NCBI RefSeq assembly: GCF_006496635.1
Contig: NZ_CP022958.1
Location: forward strand, 1,488,001 to 1,552,000
Source: Azoarcus sp. DD4
GTDB taxonomy: Bacteria > Pseudomonadota > Gammaproteobacteria > Burkholderiales > Rhodocyclaceae
Reading direction: 5' to 3'
DNA length: 64,000 nucleotides
The first letter of the stretch is position 1. Every line of letters begins with the position of its first letter. Positions 20,273 to 28,666 of the stretch are shown here, piece after piece. Under the pieces are notes generated by a model. The model searched no databases. It saw nothing but the letters and a program-made list of their open reading frames with translations, and was not told the DNA's origin. A program made the translations under genes and the position numbers.

Positions 20273-20935
20273 ATGAACATGCCGGACGCCGAAGGCCTGC
20301 TGCTGGCCGACAAGGCTTTTCTTGCGCTGCGCGACCTGCTCACCAGCGGCGGTCTGCGCGCGGGGCAGTTCGTGTCGATGCCCGACCTGATGCGCACGCT
20401 GGGCATGCCGATGGCGCCGGTGCGCGAGGCGGTCAAGCGGGCGGAATCGGCCGCGCTGGTCCGCATCCTGCCCAAGCGCGGCGTGGCGGTCATGGAGGCG
20501 ACGCCGGCCTTGATCCGCGACTGTTTCCATCTGCGCACCATCCTCGACCAGGAAGGCGCCCGCGAGCTGGTGCGCGGCGGTGCCGGCAATCGGCTCGATG
20601 CCCTGCGCGCTACCCACCAGCGGGTGCTCGATGCGGCGCGCGGGGGCATCACCTCTGCGTTGCAGCGCGAGGCGATGCAGGTCGACTGGGATCTGCACAC
20701 CGCCCTGGCCGAAGCCCTGGACAACGACAGCGTGCGCGAAATCTACGCGCGCAACCGCGACCGCATCTCGGTGATGCAGCACTCGCGCCCGCTGCTGCCG
20801 GACCGCATCGTGCCGGCGATGGAAGAGCACCTCGTCATCCTGGACGCGATCGCCGGCGGCGACGAAACCCTTGCCGCCACCGCGGTGCGCGACCACTACC
20901 GCCAGACCCTGCGCTGGTGGGGCATCATCGTCTGA
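20273..20935 (+). CDS. GntR-family (FCD-type) regulator
   Basis: A 221-residue regulator with an N-terminal winged helix (FLALRDLLTSGGLRAGQFVSM, then MPMAPVREAVKRAESAALVRILPKRGVAVM) and a helical FCD ligand domain (FHLRTILDQEGARELV, then histidines in EEHLVILDAIAGG and DHYRQTL). The ATG at 20273 follows GGGGGAA; another in-frame ATG lies two codons later. It is divergent from dctA across 285 bp with an A/T-rich stretch holding GATATA direct repeats at 20153 and 20167, possible operator half-sites. It probably controls dctA and the racemase gene 72 bp downstream in response to a purine breakdown acid. Confidence 0.9.
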   Translation: MNMPDAEGLLLADKAFLALRDLLTSGGLRAGQFVSMPDLMRTLGMPMAPVREAVKRAESAALVRILPKRGVAVMEATPALIRDCFHLRTILDQEGARELVRGGAGNRLDALRATHQRVLDAARGGITSALQREAMQVDWDLHTALAEALDNDSVREIYARNRDRISVMQHSRPLLPDRIVPAMEEHLVILDAIAGGDETLAATAVRDHYRQTLRWWGIIV

Positions 20936-21007
20936 GCGGCCGGGGCGCGGGGCGCGTCGATAGATCCGCCACGGCGATGAGCGCGCCGTGGCTTCCAGGA
21001 GGCAGAC

Positions 21008-21739
21008 ATGCACATCAGGCTCATCAACCCCAACACCACGGCCAGCATGACCGGGAAGATAGGTGCGGCGGCGGCGCGCGTCGCCGGTGCCGGCACGCGC
21101 ATTTCGGCGACCAACCCGGAGGCCGGCCCGGTGTCGGTCGAAAGCCATTTCGACGAGGCGATCAGCGCGGTCGGCGTGCTTGAAGAGATCCGCCGCGGCG
21201 AACGGGAGGGCTGCGACGCCTACATCATCGCCTGCTTTGGCGACCCCGGCCTGCTCGCCGCGCGCGAGTTGACCCGCGCCCCGGTGCTGGGCATCGCCGA
21301 GGCGGCCTTCCATCTGGCGACCCTGATCGCCACCCGCTTCTCGGTGGTCACCACGCTGGGGCGCACCTGCATCATCGCCGAGCATCTGCTACAGAACTAC
21401 GGCTTCGCCCACCATTGCCGGCGGGTGCGCGCGGCGGAGATCCCGGTGCTGGAACTGGAGGACGATGGCGCCTGCGCGCTTGGCCGCATCATCGACGAAT
21501 GCCGCCGCGCGCGCGACGAGGATGGCATCGGCGCCATCGTGCTCGGCTGCGGCGGCATGGCCGACCTCACCGCCGAGATCCGCGATGCGGTCGGCCTGCC
21601 CATCGTCGAGGGCGTGACCGCGGCGGTGAAGCTGGCGGAATCGCTGGTCAGCCTCGGCCTGGGCACCAGCAAGTACGGCGATCTCGCCTTTCCGCGCCCT
21701 AAGCGCTTCACCGGCCGCTTCGACTACCTCGGCAACTGA
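21008..21739 (+). CDS. hpxA: Asp/Glu/hydantoin racemase family protein, likely allantoin racemase
   Basis: A 243-residue cofactor-independent racemase. It has the N-terminal family motif MHIRLINPNTTASMT, then IIACFGDPGLLAARE carrying the first catalytic cysteine and IVLGCGGMADLTAEI carrying the second. Hydantoin and allantoin racemases share this architecture; among allantoinase, allantoicase and ureidoglycolate genes, allantoin racemase (HpxA-like) is the best reading, since allantoin formed without UraD racemises slowly and PuuE is stereospecific. AGGAGG precedes the ATG. It is on the plus strand downstream of the GntR gene. Hydantoin racemase remains possible; no hydantoinase gene is nearby. 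Confidence 0.8.
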   Translation: MHIRLINPNTTASMTGKIGAAAARVAGAGTRISATNPEAGPVSVESHFDEAISAVGVLEEIRRGEREGCDAYIIACFGDPGLLAARELTRAPVLGIAEAAFHLATLIATRFSVVTTLGRTCIIAEHLLQNYGFAHHCRRVRAAEIPVLELEDDGACALGRIIDECRRARDEDGIGAIVLGCGGMADLTAEIRDAVGLPIVEGVTAAVKLAESLVSLGLGTSKYGDLAFPRPKRFTGRFDYLGN

Positions 21740-21766
21740 GCCGGCGTCGCTGCTCACGCTGCAATG

Positions 21767-21794
21767 AAAAAGGGCCCGCGTCTGCGGGCCCTTT
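21767..21794. terminator. Bidirectional terminator between racemase gene and allA copy 2
   Basis: AAAAAGGGCCCGC-GTCT-GCGGGCCCTTT is a strong hairpin between convergent genes, with A/T flanks suited to both directions. Confidence 0.88.
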
Positions 21795-21815
21795 GCCGTG
21801 CTGCCGCGGTGGCGT

Positions 21816-22328
21816 TCAGTCCGCCGCGAGGATGACGCCGGCCGGTTCGATCACGACCTCGTCGCAGTTATGCCCTGGCCCGGCGCGATCGACGACGAGG
21901 AAGTCGCAGACTGCGTCGAGCGCGAGCAGCGGGTGGTGCCAGACACCGGTGGCGTAGTTCACGCCCTGGTCGCCGCGGGCGAGGAAGACGCGCAGGTCGT
22001 CCACCGCGGGCGGTGCGCCCGCCGGCGCGACCACCACCAGATAGGGCCGTCCCGACATCGGGATGAAGGCCTGGGAGGCGAGCGGATGGCGCTCCATCAT
22101 CGCCACCCGGAAGGGCAGCGCACGCGGCTGGCCGCGGAAGATCGAGACGATCACCCGGCCGTCCGGCCCCGGCGCGATCTCGGCGAGGTCGTGGTAGCGC
22201 TCGGTGTTGCCGGCGTTGATGGTGAAGTGCTGCACCGCCTCGCTCGCCTCGATGACCTCGCCATAGGGGGCGAAGGCCTCGCGGCTGAGCGGTTCGACGG
22301 TAAGCCGGTGTGGGGTGATCGTGTCCAT
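21816..22328 (-). CDS. allA: Ureidoglycolate lyase, copy 2
   Basis: 170 residues, almost the same protein as copy 1 at 16817, with the same cupin motifs and the same MDTITPHRL start at 22328. Differences are a few substitutions (for example PPAVDDLRV against PPTADDLRV) and the last eight residues. It is 10 bp downstream of alc copy 2 and presumably co-transcribed with alc, puuE and perhaps the genes above. Both copies appear intact, so this is functional redundancy rather than a pseudogene. Confidence 0.94.
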   Translation of the reverse strand: MDTITPHRLTVEPLSREAFAPYGEVIEASEAVQHFTINAGNTERYHDLAEIAPGPDGRVIVSIFRGQPRALPFRVAMMERHPLASQAFIPMSGRPYLVVVAPAGAPPAVDDLRVFLARGDQGVNYATGVWHHPLLALDAVCDFLVVDRAGPGHNCDEVVIEPAGVILAAD

Positions 22329-23388
22329 CGGCGTTTCCTCAGCGCGGGGCGACCTTGCCCCACAGGCGCAGGCGCGAGACGCCGCCGTCGGGGAAGATGT
22401 TGAAGCGCACGTGGGTGATGGGGCCGAGTTTGGCCAGTTCGGTGAAGCTGTGGATGGCATCCATCTCCAGCTTCTGCTCGGGCAGCAGCGTCGCCCAGAA
22501 CATCGATTGGGTGGTGATCGAACGGTCGGTGCCTCCGGAAACGAAAGCCGCCTGCACCGAGCAGCGGTCGGGGTAGTTGCCCTTGAAGAAGGCGGTATCG
22601 ACCTCGATGCGCTCGACGATGCCGGGCGCGCCCAGTTCGATCACGCACCAGTCGTTGCCCGGCTCGCGGCGCCGCCGCGTCTCCCAGCCGTCGCCCATGT
22701 TCACCCCGCGGCCCGGCAGCAGCAGGGCGGAAGCGGACGAACCGAAGCTCGCATCGTTCCAGGAGACCGCACGGCCGCCGTTCTCCATCGCCACCAGATC
22801 GACCAGCGCATCGGGCGCGGCGCGCTCCAGCCCGCCCACCGGGCGGCCATAGACGCGCAGGCGCGCGATGCCGCCGTCCGGGTAGATGTTCACCCGCAGG
22901 TGGGTCCAGGCCGCCTGGCTGGCGCACTCGATCAGGTGGTGGCTGTTGGGGCCGAGCGGGGTGGCGGGCAGGATCTCGGTCCAGGTCGCGGCCTTGAGCG
23001 TCTCGACCTCGTCGGACTCGGACACGCAGGCCTCGATCGAGACGGCGGGCGGGTAGTTGCCGGTGAAGTGGCTGGTATCGACGTCGAAGCCGCGGATGAC
23101 GCCGCGCACGCCGAGTTTCACCAGCGCCCAGTCGTGGCCGGCGACGCGCTTGCGGCGCGACTCCCAGCCGTCCATCCACTTGCCGTTGGTGTCGAACTTG
23201 CCGGGGACGAACTGGGCGGGCTCGGGATTGAGCATGCGGGCGACCTCGGCGAAGAAGTCGTCGGAGGCGTACAGCGCCTGGGCGCCGAGGCGGGTGCTGG
23301 CGAGATCGACCGAACGCAGTGCCCAGTCGGGCAGGTCGGCAGGGGGCGCGAAAACGGGGGCGCCGGGGGTGTGGCTGGCCATGGGGGA
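21844..23388. repeat. Segmental direct repeat, unit 2 (allA-alc)
   Basis: Second copy of the roughly 1,545-base duplication described at 16842-18386. The two units bracket dctA, gntR and the racemase gene, so recombination between them would delete or amplify a segment of about 5.0 kb. Confidence 0.95.
22339..23382 (-). CDS. alc: Allantoicase, copy 2
   Basis: 347 residues with the same double jelly-roll repeat as copy 1. Visible changes are few, for example LGAQALYASDD against LGAQALHASDD and RAVSWNDAS against RALSWNDAS. The ATG at 23382 was chosen over an in-frame start 120 bases earlier, which lies inside puuE. AGGAGA precedes it. It follows puuE after 28 bp on the same strand, so this copy appears to be the one embedded in the urate operon. 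Confidence 0.95.
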   Translation of the reverse strand: MASHTPGAPVFAPPADLPDWALRSVDLASTRLGAQALYASDDFFAEVARMLNPEPAQFVPGKFDTNGKWMDGWESRRKRVAGHDWALVKLGVRGVIRGFDVDTSHFTGNYPPAVSIEACVSESDEVETLKAATWTEILPATPLGPNSHHLIECASQAAWTHLRVNIYPDGGIARLRVYGRPVGGLERAAPDALVDLVAMENGGRAVSWNDASFGSSASALLLPGRGVNMGDGWETRRRREPGNDWCVIELGAPGIVERIEVDTAFFKGNYPDRCSVQAAFVSGGTDRSITTQSMFWATLLPEQKLEMDAIHSFTELAKLGPITHVRFNIFPDGGVSRLRLWGKVAPR

Positions 23389-23410
23389 TTCTCCTCGTGT
23401 CTCTGTATTT

Positions 23411-24349
23411 TCAAGCCTGCGGCTTGTAGGGGTGGTGTTCGATCCAGTGCCGCGCGATATCCACCCGGCGGCAGACCCACACGCGGTCGTGCTTTTCGAC
23501 ATGGTCGAGGAAGCGCTGCAGCGCCTTGAAGCGCCCCGGGCGGCCGAGCAGGCGGCAGTGCATGCCTATGCTCAGCATCGCCGGGCGTTCCTCGCCCTCT
23601 GCATACATCACGTCGAAGGCGTCCTTCAGGTATTCGAAGAACTCGTCGCCGTGCGAGAAGCCCTGCGGCAGCGAGAAGCGCATGTCGTTGGTGTCCAGCG
23701 TGTAGGGCACGATCAGGTGGGGCACGGTGTTGCCGTCGGTCTTCCGCACTTCGGTCCAGAACGGCAGGTCGTCGCCGTAGTAGTCCGAGTCGTACAGGAA
23801 GCCGCCGTAGTCCGCCACCAGGCGGCGGGTGTTGGGCGAGTCGCGGCCGGTGTACCAGCCGAGCGCGCGCTCGCCGGTCAGCCGTTCGATGATCTCCATG
23901 CCGATGCGCATGTGCTCGCGTTCGACCGCTTCCGGCGTGTTCTGGTAGTGGATCCAGCGCCAGCCGTGGCAGGCGATCTCGTGGCCGAGTTCGCGGAAGG
24001 CGGCGGTGAGTTCCGGGTGGCGTTCGAGCGCCATGGACACGCCGAAGATGGTCATCGGCAGGCCGCGGCGTTCGAATTCCCGCAGGATGCGCCACACGCC
24101 GACGCGCGAGCCGTACTCGTAGATGCCTTCCATCGAAAGATGACGGTCGGGGTAGCTCGCCGGGCTGAACATCTCGGACAGGAACTGCTCGCTGCCGGGG
24201 TCGCCGTGCAGCACGCTGTTCTCGCCACCCTCCTCGTAGTTGAGCACGAACTGCACCGCGATGCGGGCGCGGCCCGGCCAGTCGGCGTGCGGCGGGTTGC
24301 GGCCGTAGCCGACGAGGTCGCGGGGGTAGGCGGGATCGGGTTTGCTCAT
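23411..24349 (-). CDS. puuE: Allantoinase, PuuE type (polysaccharide-deacetylase fold)
   Basis: Hydrolyses allantoin to allantoate. The 312 residues carry the PuuE pattern: YPRDLVGYGRNPP at the N-terminus, QFVLNYEEGGENSVLHGD, FGVSMALERHPELTAAFRELGHEIACHG with catalytic-site residues, and MLSIGMHCRLLGRPGR late. This metal-independent family is unrelated to the amidohydrolase allantoinase AllB. It sits between a BMP-type binding protein (15 bp upstream) and alc copy 2, in the order expected for the pathway. Confusion with other NodB-like deacetylases is unlikely in this context. Confidence 0.94.
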   Translation of the reverse strand: MSKPDPAYPRDLVGYGRNPPHADWPGRARIAVQFVLNYEEGGENSVLHGDPGSEQFLSEMFSPASYPDRHLSMEGIYEYGSRVGVWRILREFERRGLPMTIFGVSMALERHPELTAAFRELGHEIACHGWRWIHYQNTPEAVEREHMRIGMEIIERLTGERALGWYTGRDSPNTRRLVADYGGFLYDSDYYGDDLPFWTEVRKTDGNTVPHLIVPYTLDTNDMRFSLPQGFSHGDEFFEYLKDAFDVMYAEGEERPAMLSIGMHCRLLGRPGRFKALQRFLDHVEKHDRVWVCRRVDIARHWIEHHPYKPQA

Positions 24350-24364
24350 GGTCCGTCTCCTGGG

Positions 24365-25393
24365 TCAGACGTTGAATTCCGGGCCATCGTAGTCTTCAGG
24401 CACGTGGATGCGGCCGCTACGAACGCCTTCGGTGAGGTCGGCCAGCCGGGAGGCGAAGCGGCCGGGCACGTCCGGGTGCAGGCTGAGCCGCACCGCTGCT
24501 GCATCGTCGAGGCCGATTTTGCGGATTTCGCCCACGCGCAGCTTGCCCTCGCGTTGGTCGCGCACGGCGTTGTAGACACCGATGCCGACGTCGGCGATCG
24601 CCGAGGCGACGAAGACCTCCGGGTCGCGTTTGACCCAGTCGACCACGTTGCCGATCTGCTTGATGCCGTGGGCGCGGCAGGCCTCGCCGACACCGCCGCG
24701 GCCGGCGTTGAGCATGGTGAAGATGACGTCGGCGCCGGCGGCGATCTGCGCTTCGGCGACGCGCTTCGACAAGGCGTTGTCATCCTGATTGCCGGAGAAG
24801 TTGGTCAGCACCCGGATCTTGGGGTTGATCGCATGCACGCCGGCGACATAGGCGGCGCGCCCCTTGAGGCCGGGTTTGACGCGGATGCCCGACATGTGGC
24901 CGACGACGTTGCTGCGGGTGTGAAGTGCCGCCAGCGCGCCGGCCAGGAAGGCGGACTGCTCCTGCAGCACGTCGTAGCTCGCGAGGTTGGCCGACGTGAC
25001 CGCGCCCTGGGTGACGACGAAGCGGACCTTGGGGAACTCGGCCGCGACCTGGCGGGCGGCTTCGTTGTTCTGTCCGCCGTGGGCGATCACCAGGGCCGAG
25101 CCGGCGGCGAGCTCGCGCAGGGCGGCGGCCAGTTTGTCGTGCTCGGGGGGAATGTCGTCGATGTGGCGGGTCTTGACGCCGAATTCACTACGGGCGCGCT
25201 CCAGGCCGCGGTAGCCGGCTTCCATGAAACCGCCGTCGTCGATCCGGCCGGCGAACAGCGCACCGACGGTGAGCGGTGCGCGCGCGGCGAGCGCCGGCCA
25301 CGGGCTGCCGGTCAGTGCAAGCGCACCGAGGGCGCCGGTGGCCGCGATCAGCTGGCGGCGGCGCGGGGAATATGCATTGTTGTCGTTCTTCAT
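24365..25393 (-). CDS. BMP-family ABC transporter substrate-binding protein
   Basis: 342 residues of the basic-membrane-protein (BMP/PnrA/Med) periplasmic binding family, which mostly binds nucleosides or purines. The N-terminus is a twin-arginine-like signal (SPRRRQLIAATGALGALA, then cleavage near ALAARA at residue 37). Later come GALFAGRIDDGGFMEAGYRG, LVIAHGGQNNEAARQ and TMLNAGRGGVGEAC. No cognate permease or ATPase gene is adjacent, so it either serves a transporter encoded elsewhere or acts as a sensor or scavenger. It lies in the urate operon between uraD (32 bp) and puuE (15 bp), favouring a purine-derived ligand. Confidence 0.88.
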   Translation of the reverse strand: MKNDNNAYSPRRRQLIAATGALGALALTGSPWPALAARAPLTVGALFAGRIDDGGFMEAGYRGLERARSEFGVKTRHIDDIPPEHDKLAAALRELAAGSALVIAHGGQNNEAARQVAAEFPKVRFVVTQGAVTSANLASYDVLQEQSAFLAGALAALHTRSNVVGHMSGIRVKPGLKGRAAYVAGVHAINPKIRVLTNFSGNQDDNALSKRVAEAQIAAGADVIFTMLNAGRGGVGEACRAHGIKQIGNVVDWVKRDPEVFVASAIADVGIGVYNAVRDQREGKLRVGEIRKIGLDDAAAVRLSLHPDVPGRFASRLADLTEGVRSGRIHVPEDYDGPEFNV

Positions 25394-25425
25394 GCCTTGT
25401 CTCCGGAAGGGGTGGGGGCGTGCGG

Positions 25426-25953
25426 TCAGCCCAGCAGTGCGTCGAGGCGGAAGCGGGCGATCTTGCCGATCTCGCCCAGGCAGGTGCGGAATTCGGTGGC
25501 GGCATCATTGGCCAGCCGCGCTTCGACCGCGTCCATGATCTGGTAGCGCGACAGGCCCTTGACCGCGATCACGAAGGGAAAGCCGAAGCGTTCGCGGTAG
25601 GCGGCGTTGAGACCGCGCAGACGCTGGAGTTCCTCGGCGCTGCACTGGTCCAGGCCGGCGCCGCGCTGCTCGCCGGTGGAGGCGGTGGTGAGCGTGCCGG
25701 CGGCGGCTTCCTTGCCGGCGAGCTCCGGGTGGGCGCGGATCAGTCCGAGCTGTTCGGCTTCGCTCGCGGCATCCAGCACCACGAGCATCGCGGTGTGCAA
25801 TGCCTCGACGCTGAGGAAGGGGCGGGCGGCCCAGGCGCGCTCGGGTATCCACGGCGAATGCTCGAAGATGTCACCGAGGCGGGCGGTGAACTCCGCCTGC
25901 GGCAGCGCCGACAGCGCCGCCAGGGTAAGACGTGGGGTGGTGGTCGGGGTCAT
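25426..25953 (-). CDS. uraD: OHCU decarboxylase
   Basis: Converts 2-oxo-4-hydroxy-4-carboxy-5-ureidoimidazoline to S-allantoin. The 175-residue all-helical protein contains LIRAHPELAGK, which holds the catalytic histidine, and GFPFVIAVKGLSRYQIMDAVEARL, the family signature. Most bacterial UraD proteins are 160-175 residues, so it is full length. It lies 18 bp downstream of puuD and is part of the uraH-puuD-uraD run. Confidence 0.94.
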   Translation of the reverse strand: MTPTTTPRLTLAALSALPQAEFTARLGDIFEHSPWIPERAWAARPFLSVEALHTAMLVVLDAASEAEQLGLIRAHPELAGKEAAAGTLTTASTGEQRGAGLDQCSAEELQRLRGLNAAYRERFGFPFVIAVKGLSRYQIMDAVEARLANDAATEFRTCLGEIGKIARFRLDALLG

Positions 25954-25971
25954 GGCGTTCTCGCGGGCGGG

Positions 25972-27165
25972 TCAGTCGGCAAGGCGGGCGCCCTGGGCGG
26001 CCCAGGTGGCGATCAGCGTGCGCTCGTCGTCGGTGATGTGGGTCAGGTTGCCGAGCGGCATGTAGCCGTTGCCCACGGTTTCGGCGATCTTGGCCACGTG
26101 CTGGCCGATCTGCTCGGCCGACTCCAGCACCACGCCCTTGGGCGGCTGGGCGAAGCCCTCCCAGCTGGGCTGGGCGGCGTGACAGGCGACGCAGCGAGAG
26201 TCGATGACGTGCTTGACCTGGGCAAAGCTCACCGGAGCACCACCGGCATCCACCGCCTTGGGCGCCATGACCACCATCAGCAGCGCGATCAGCGCGGAAC
26301 CGGCGGCCGGCAGCCACAGCTTGAATTCGCCGCGATGGCGCAGCACGAAGAACTGGCGGATCAGCACGCCGGCCAGCATCAGCACCGCCAGAATCAGCCA
26401 GCCGTGCTTGCTGGCGTAGGTCATCGGGTAGTGGTTGCTGATCATGATGAACAGCACCGGCAGGGTGAAATAGGTGTTGTGCACCGAGCGCTGCTTGCCG
26501 ACGATGCCGGGCTTGGTATCGACTTCCTGGCCCTTGCGGATCTGGTCGACCATGCGCTTCTGGCCCGGGATGATGTGGAAGAAGACGTTGGCCGCCATCA
26601 TCGTGCCCAGCATCGCGCCGACGTGGATGTAGGCGCCGCGGGCGGAGAAGACCTGGTGCAGCGCCCAGTTGGCGATCATCACGAACACGAACACCAGCGC
26701 GGCGAGCAGGCTGTCCTTGCCGATGAGATTGCGGCACAGGATGTCATAGACCACCCAGCCGGCGACCAGCACCGCGATCGAGATGCCGATGGCCGCCGCC
26801 GGCGTGAGCGCCATCACCTGGTTGTCGATCAGGTAGCTCGACGCGCCTATCCAGTACACCACCACCAGCAGCGCGAAGCCGGACATCCAGGTGGTGTAGG
26901 CCTCCCATTTGGACCAGTGGAGGTCGTCGGAGAGCGGTTCGCCCTTGGGGCCGGTGAGAAATTTCTGGCTGCAGTAGAAGCCGCCGCCATGTACCGCCCA
27001 CAGCTCGCCGAACACGCCGCGCTTGGCATCTTCCGGCTTCTTCGGCGGCTTGAGCGAGGTGTCCAGCATCACGAAGTAGAAGGACGCGCCTATCCAGGCG
27101 ATGCCGGTGATGAGGTGGAGCCAGCGCAGCAGCAGGTTGGCCCAGTCGAGGAGATAGGTTTCCAT
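25972..27165 (-). CDS. puuD: Membrane-bound urate hydroxylase with cytochrome c domain
   Basis: Oxidises urate to 5-hydroxyisourate and passes electrons to the respiratory chain rather than making hydrogen peroxide. The 397 residues have about eight membrane helices (WLHLITGIAWIGASFYFVML at 15-35 carries early histidines) followed by a C-terminal cytochrome c domain with CVACH near residue 321 and a GNGYMPLGN methionine-ligand loop. It matches the PuuD architecture described in Agrobacterium. The gene lies between uraH and uraD with short gaps. The ATG at 27165 is supported by family length more than by its weak ribosome site. Confidence 0.94.
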   Translation of the reverse strand: METYLLDWANLLLRWLHLITGIAWIGASFYFVMLDTSLKPPKKPEDAKRGVFGELWAVHGGGFYCSQKFLTGPKGEPLSDDLHWSKWEAYTTWMSGFALLVVVYWIGASSYLIDNQVMALTPAAAIGISIAVLVAGWVVYDILCRNLIGKDSLLAALVFVFVMIANWALHQVFSARGAYIHVGAMLGTMMAANVFFHIIPGQKRMVDQIRKGQEVDTKPGIVGKQRSVHNTYFTLPVLFIMISNHYPMTYASKHGWLILAVLMLAGVLIRQFFVLRHRGEFKLWLPAAGSALIALLMVVMAPKAVDAGGAPVSFAQVKHVIDSRCVACHAAQPSWEGFAQPPKGVVLESAEQIGQHVAKIAETVGNGYMPLGNLTHITDDERTLIATWAAQGARLAD

Positions 27166-27201
27166 CTTGTAGGTGCTCTCTGTTTCCGGGGTTGGGCCGG
27201 C

Positions 27202-27552
27202 TCAGCTGCCGCGGTAGGTGGAGTAGCTCCAGGGCGAGACCAGCAGCGGCACGTGGTAGTGCTGGTCGGGTGCGGCCACGCCGAAGCGCAACACGACGTC
27301 GTCTACGAAGAGCGGATCGGGCAGTTCGGTGCTCTGTGCGCGGAAGTAGTCGCCGGCGGCGAACACGATTTCGTAGCGGCCAGCCTGCAGCGCCGCGCCT
27401 TCCAGCAGCGGCTTGTCGCAACGGCCGTCGTGGTTGGTGATGGTGCGCGCGACCTCGCGGCGTTCGCCGTCCAGCCGGTAGACCGTGACCGCGATGCCCG
27501 CGCCCGGCCTGCCGGTGGCGGTGTCCAGAACGTGGGTGGTGAGTCGTCCCAT
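27202..27552 (-). CDS. uraH: 5-hydroxyisourate hydrolase
   Basis: Transthyretin-like enzyme that opens 5-hydroxyisourate to OHCU. The 116 residues begin MGRLTTHVLDTATGRPGAGI with the catalytic histidine and end in the diagnostic YRGS tetrapeptide. It is the first gene of the minus-strand urate operon (uraH, puuD, uraD, BMP protein, puuE, alc, allA). It is divergent from a LysR gene with a 162-bp shared promoter region. Confidence 0.96.
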   Translation of the reverse strand: MGRLTTHVLDTATGRPGAGIAVTVYRLDGERREVARTITNHDGRCDKPLLEGAALQAGRYEIVFAAGDYFRAQSTELPDPLFVDDVVLRFGVAAPDQHYHVPLLVSPWSYSTYRGS

Positions 27553-27626
27553 GGTGCTGCCTCCTGAGTGCTGTTCTGTTTGTGTGGATGCGACGAGTCT
27601 ACGACGGCTGGCTCTTACGGGAATCT

Positions 27627-27640
27627 TTATGTCCTTATAA
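27627..27640. promoter_or_regulatory. LysR-type operator candidate in the uraH/lysR divergent promoter
   Basis: TTAT-N6-ATAA is a perfect dyad within an A/T-rich patch (27620-27652), which stands out from the surrounding G+C-rich DNA. It lies 75 bp from the uraH start and 75 bp from the LysR start, the usual place for a regulator site that serves both genes. Confidence 0.45.
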
Positions 27641-27714
27641 CTGATATATGCTCGCGCTTATTTTGACCAAGGCGGCCGTACACAAGCCGCCGGCCACCGA
27701 AGGAGACGCGAGAC

Positions 27715-28653
27715 ATGGCCATCCGGCGCGGCGACGATCCGCTCGACACCTATCTGCTGCGGATATTCTGTCTGCTCATCACCGAGCGTAGCGTCTCGCG
27801 CACCGCGCTCAAGCTCAACCAGTCGCAACCCGCGATCAGTGCGGCCCTGAAGCGGCTGCGCGACATCCTCGGCGACCCGCTGCTGGTGCGCGAGAAGGGC
27901 GGCATGGTGCCCACCGAGCGCGCGCTGGCGCTGCTGTCGCACGCCAAGGGCGCGCTCGCCGAAATCGACCGCATGACCGGCGGGCCGGAATCCTTCGACC
28001 CGCACACCACCCGGCAGGAATTCCGCATCGGCTCGCCCGACTATCTGGCGCCGGTGTTCGTCTCCAGCGTGGTCGAACGGCTGCGCCGCGAGGCGCCGCA
28101 GGCGCGGCTGACGCTGCATGCGCTCGGCCCCAATGTCGATTTCGAGCGCTCGCTCGCCGAGGGCGATCTGGACGTAGTGATCGGCAACTGGCCGGAACCG
28201 CCGCACCGCATGCATCTGTCGATGCTGCTGGAAGACGAGATCGTGTGCCTGGTCTCGGCCCACCATCCGCTGGCGAAGAAGGGCTTCACCCCCGAGGATT
28301 ACCTGCGTGCGGTGCACGTGGTGCCGATGCCGTATTCCATCAGCCAGCGCGGCGTGATCGACAGCGTGCTCGCATCGCAGCGCATCAACCGCGACGAGCG
28401 GGTGATGGTGCAGTCCTTCACCGCCGCGCCCTATGTGCTGCAGAACACCGACCTGGTGTTCACCACCACCCGCCACTTCGCCAGCTTCTACGCCAAGCTG
28501 CTGCCGCTGGCCATCATCCCGTCGCCGATCGCCTTTCCGCCGATGCGCTTCTACCAGCTCTGGCACGACCGCAACCACAACGCGCCGGGGCACATCTGGC
28601 TGCGACGGCTGCTGAGCGACTGCGGCCGAAGGATCAACGCCGCGCTGGCCTGA
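27715..28653 (+). CDS. LysR-family regulator, probable control of the urate operon
   Basis: A 312-residue regulator whose N-terminus has a canonical helix-turn-helix (LLITERSVSRTALKLNQSQP, then AISAALKRLRDILGDPLLVR) and whose C-terminal domain resembles the NodD/PcaQ-like co-inducer fold. It is divergent from uraH, 162 bp apart, which is the standard LysR arrangement, so regulation of the urate operon by urate or a breakdown product is likely but not shown. A GGAG-type ribosome site lies just before the ATG. Confidence 0.9.
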   Translation: MAIRRGDDPLDTYLLRIFCLLITERSVSRTALKLNQSQPAISAALKRLRDILGDPLLVREKGGMVPTERALALLSHAKGALAEIDRMTGGPESFDPHTTRQEFRIGSPDYLAPVFVSSVVERLRREAPQARLTLHALGPNVDFERSLAEGDLDVVIGNWPEPPHRMHLSMLLEDEIVCLVSAHHPLAKKGFTPEDYLRAVHVVPMPYSISQRGVIDSVLASQRINRDERVMVQSFTAAPYVLQNTDLVFTTTRHFASFYAKLLPLAIIPSPIAFPPMRFYQLWHDRNHNAPGHIWLRRLLSDCGRRINAALA

Positions 28654-28666
28654 GGGGCGCGCCGCC

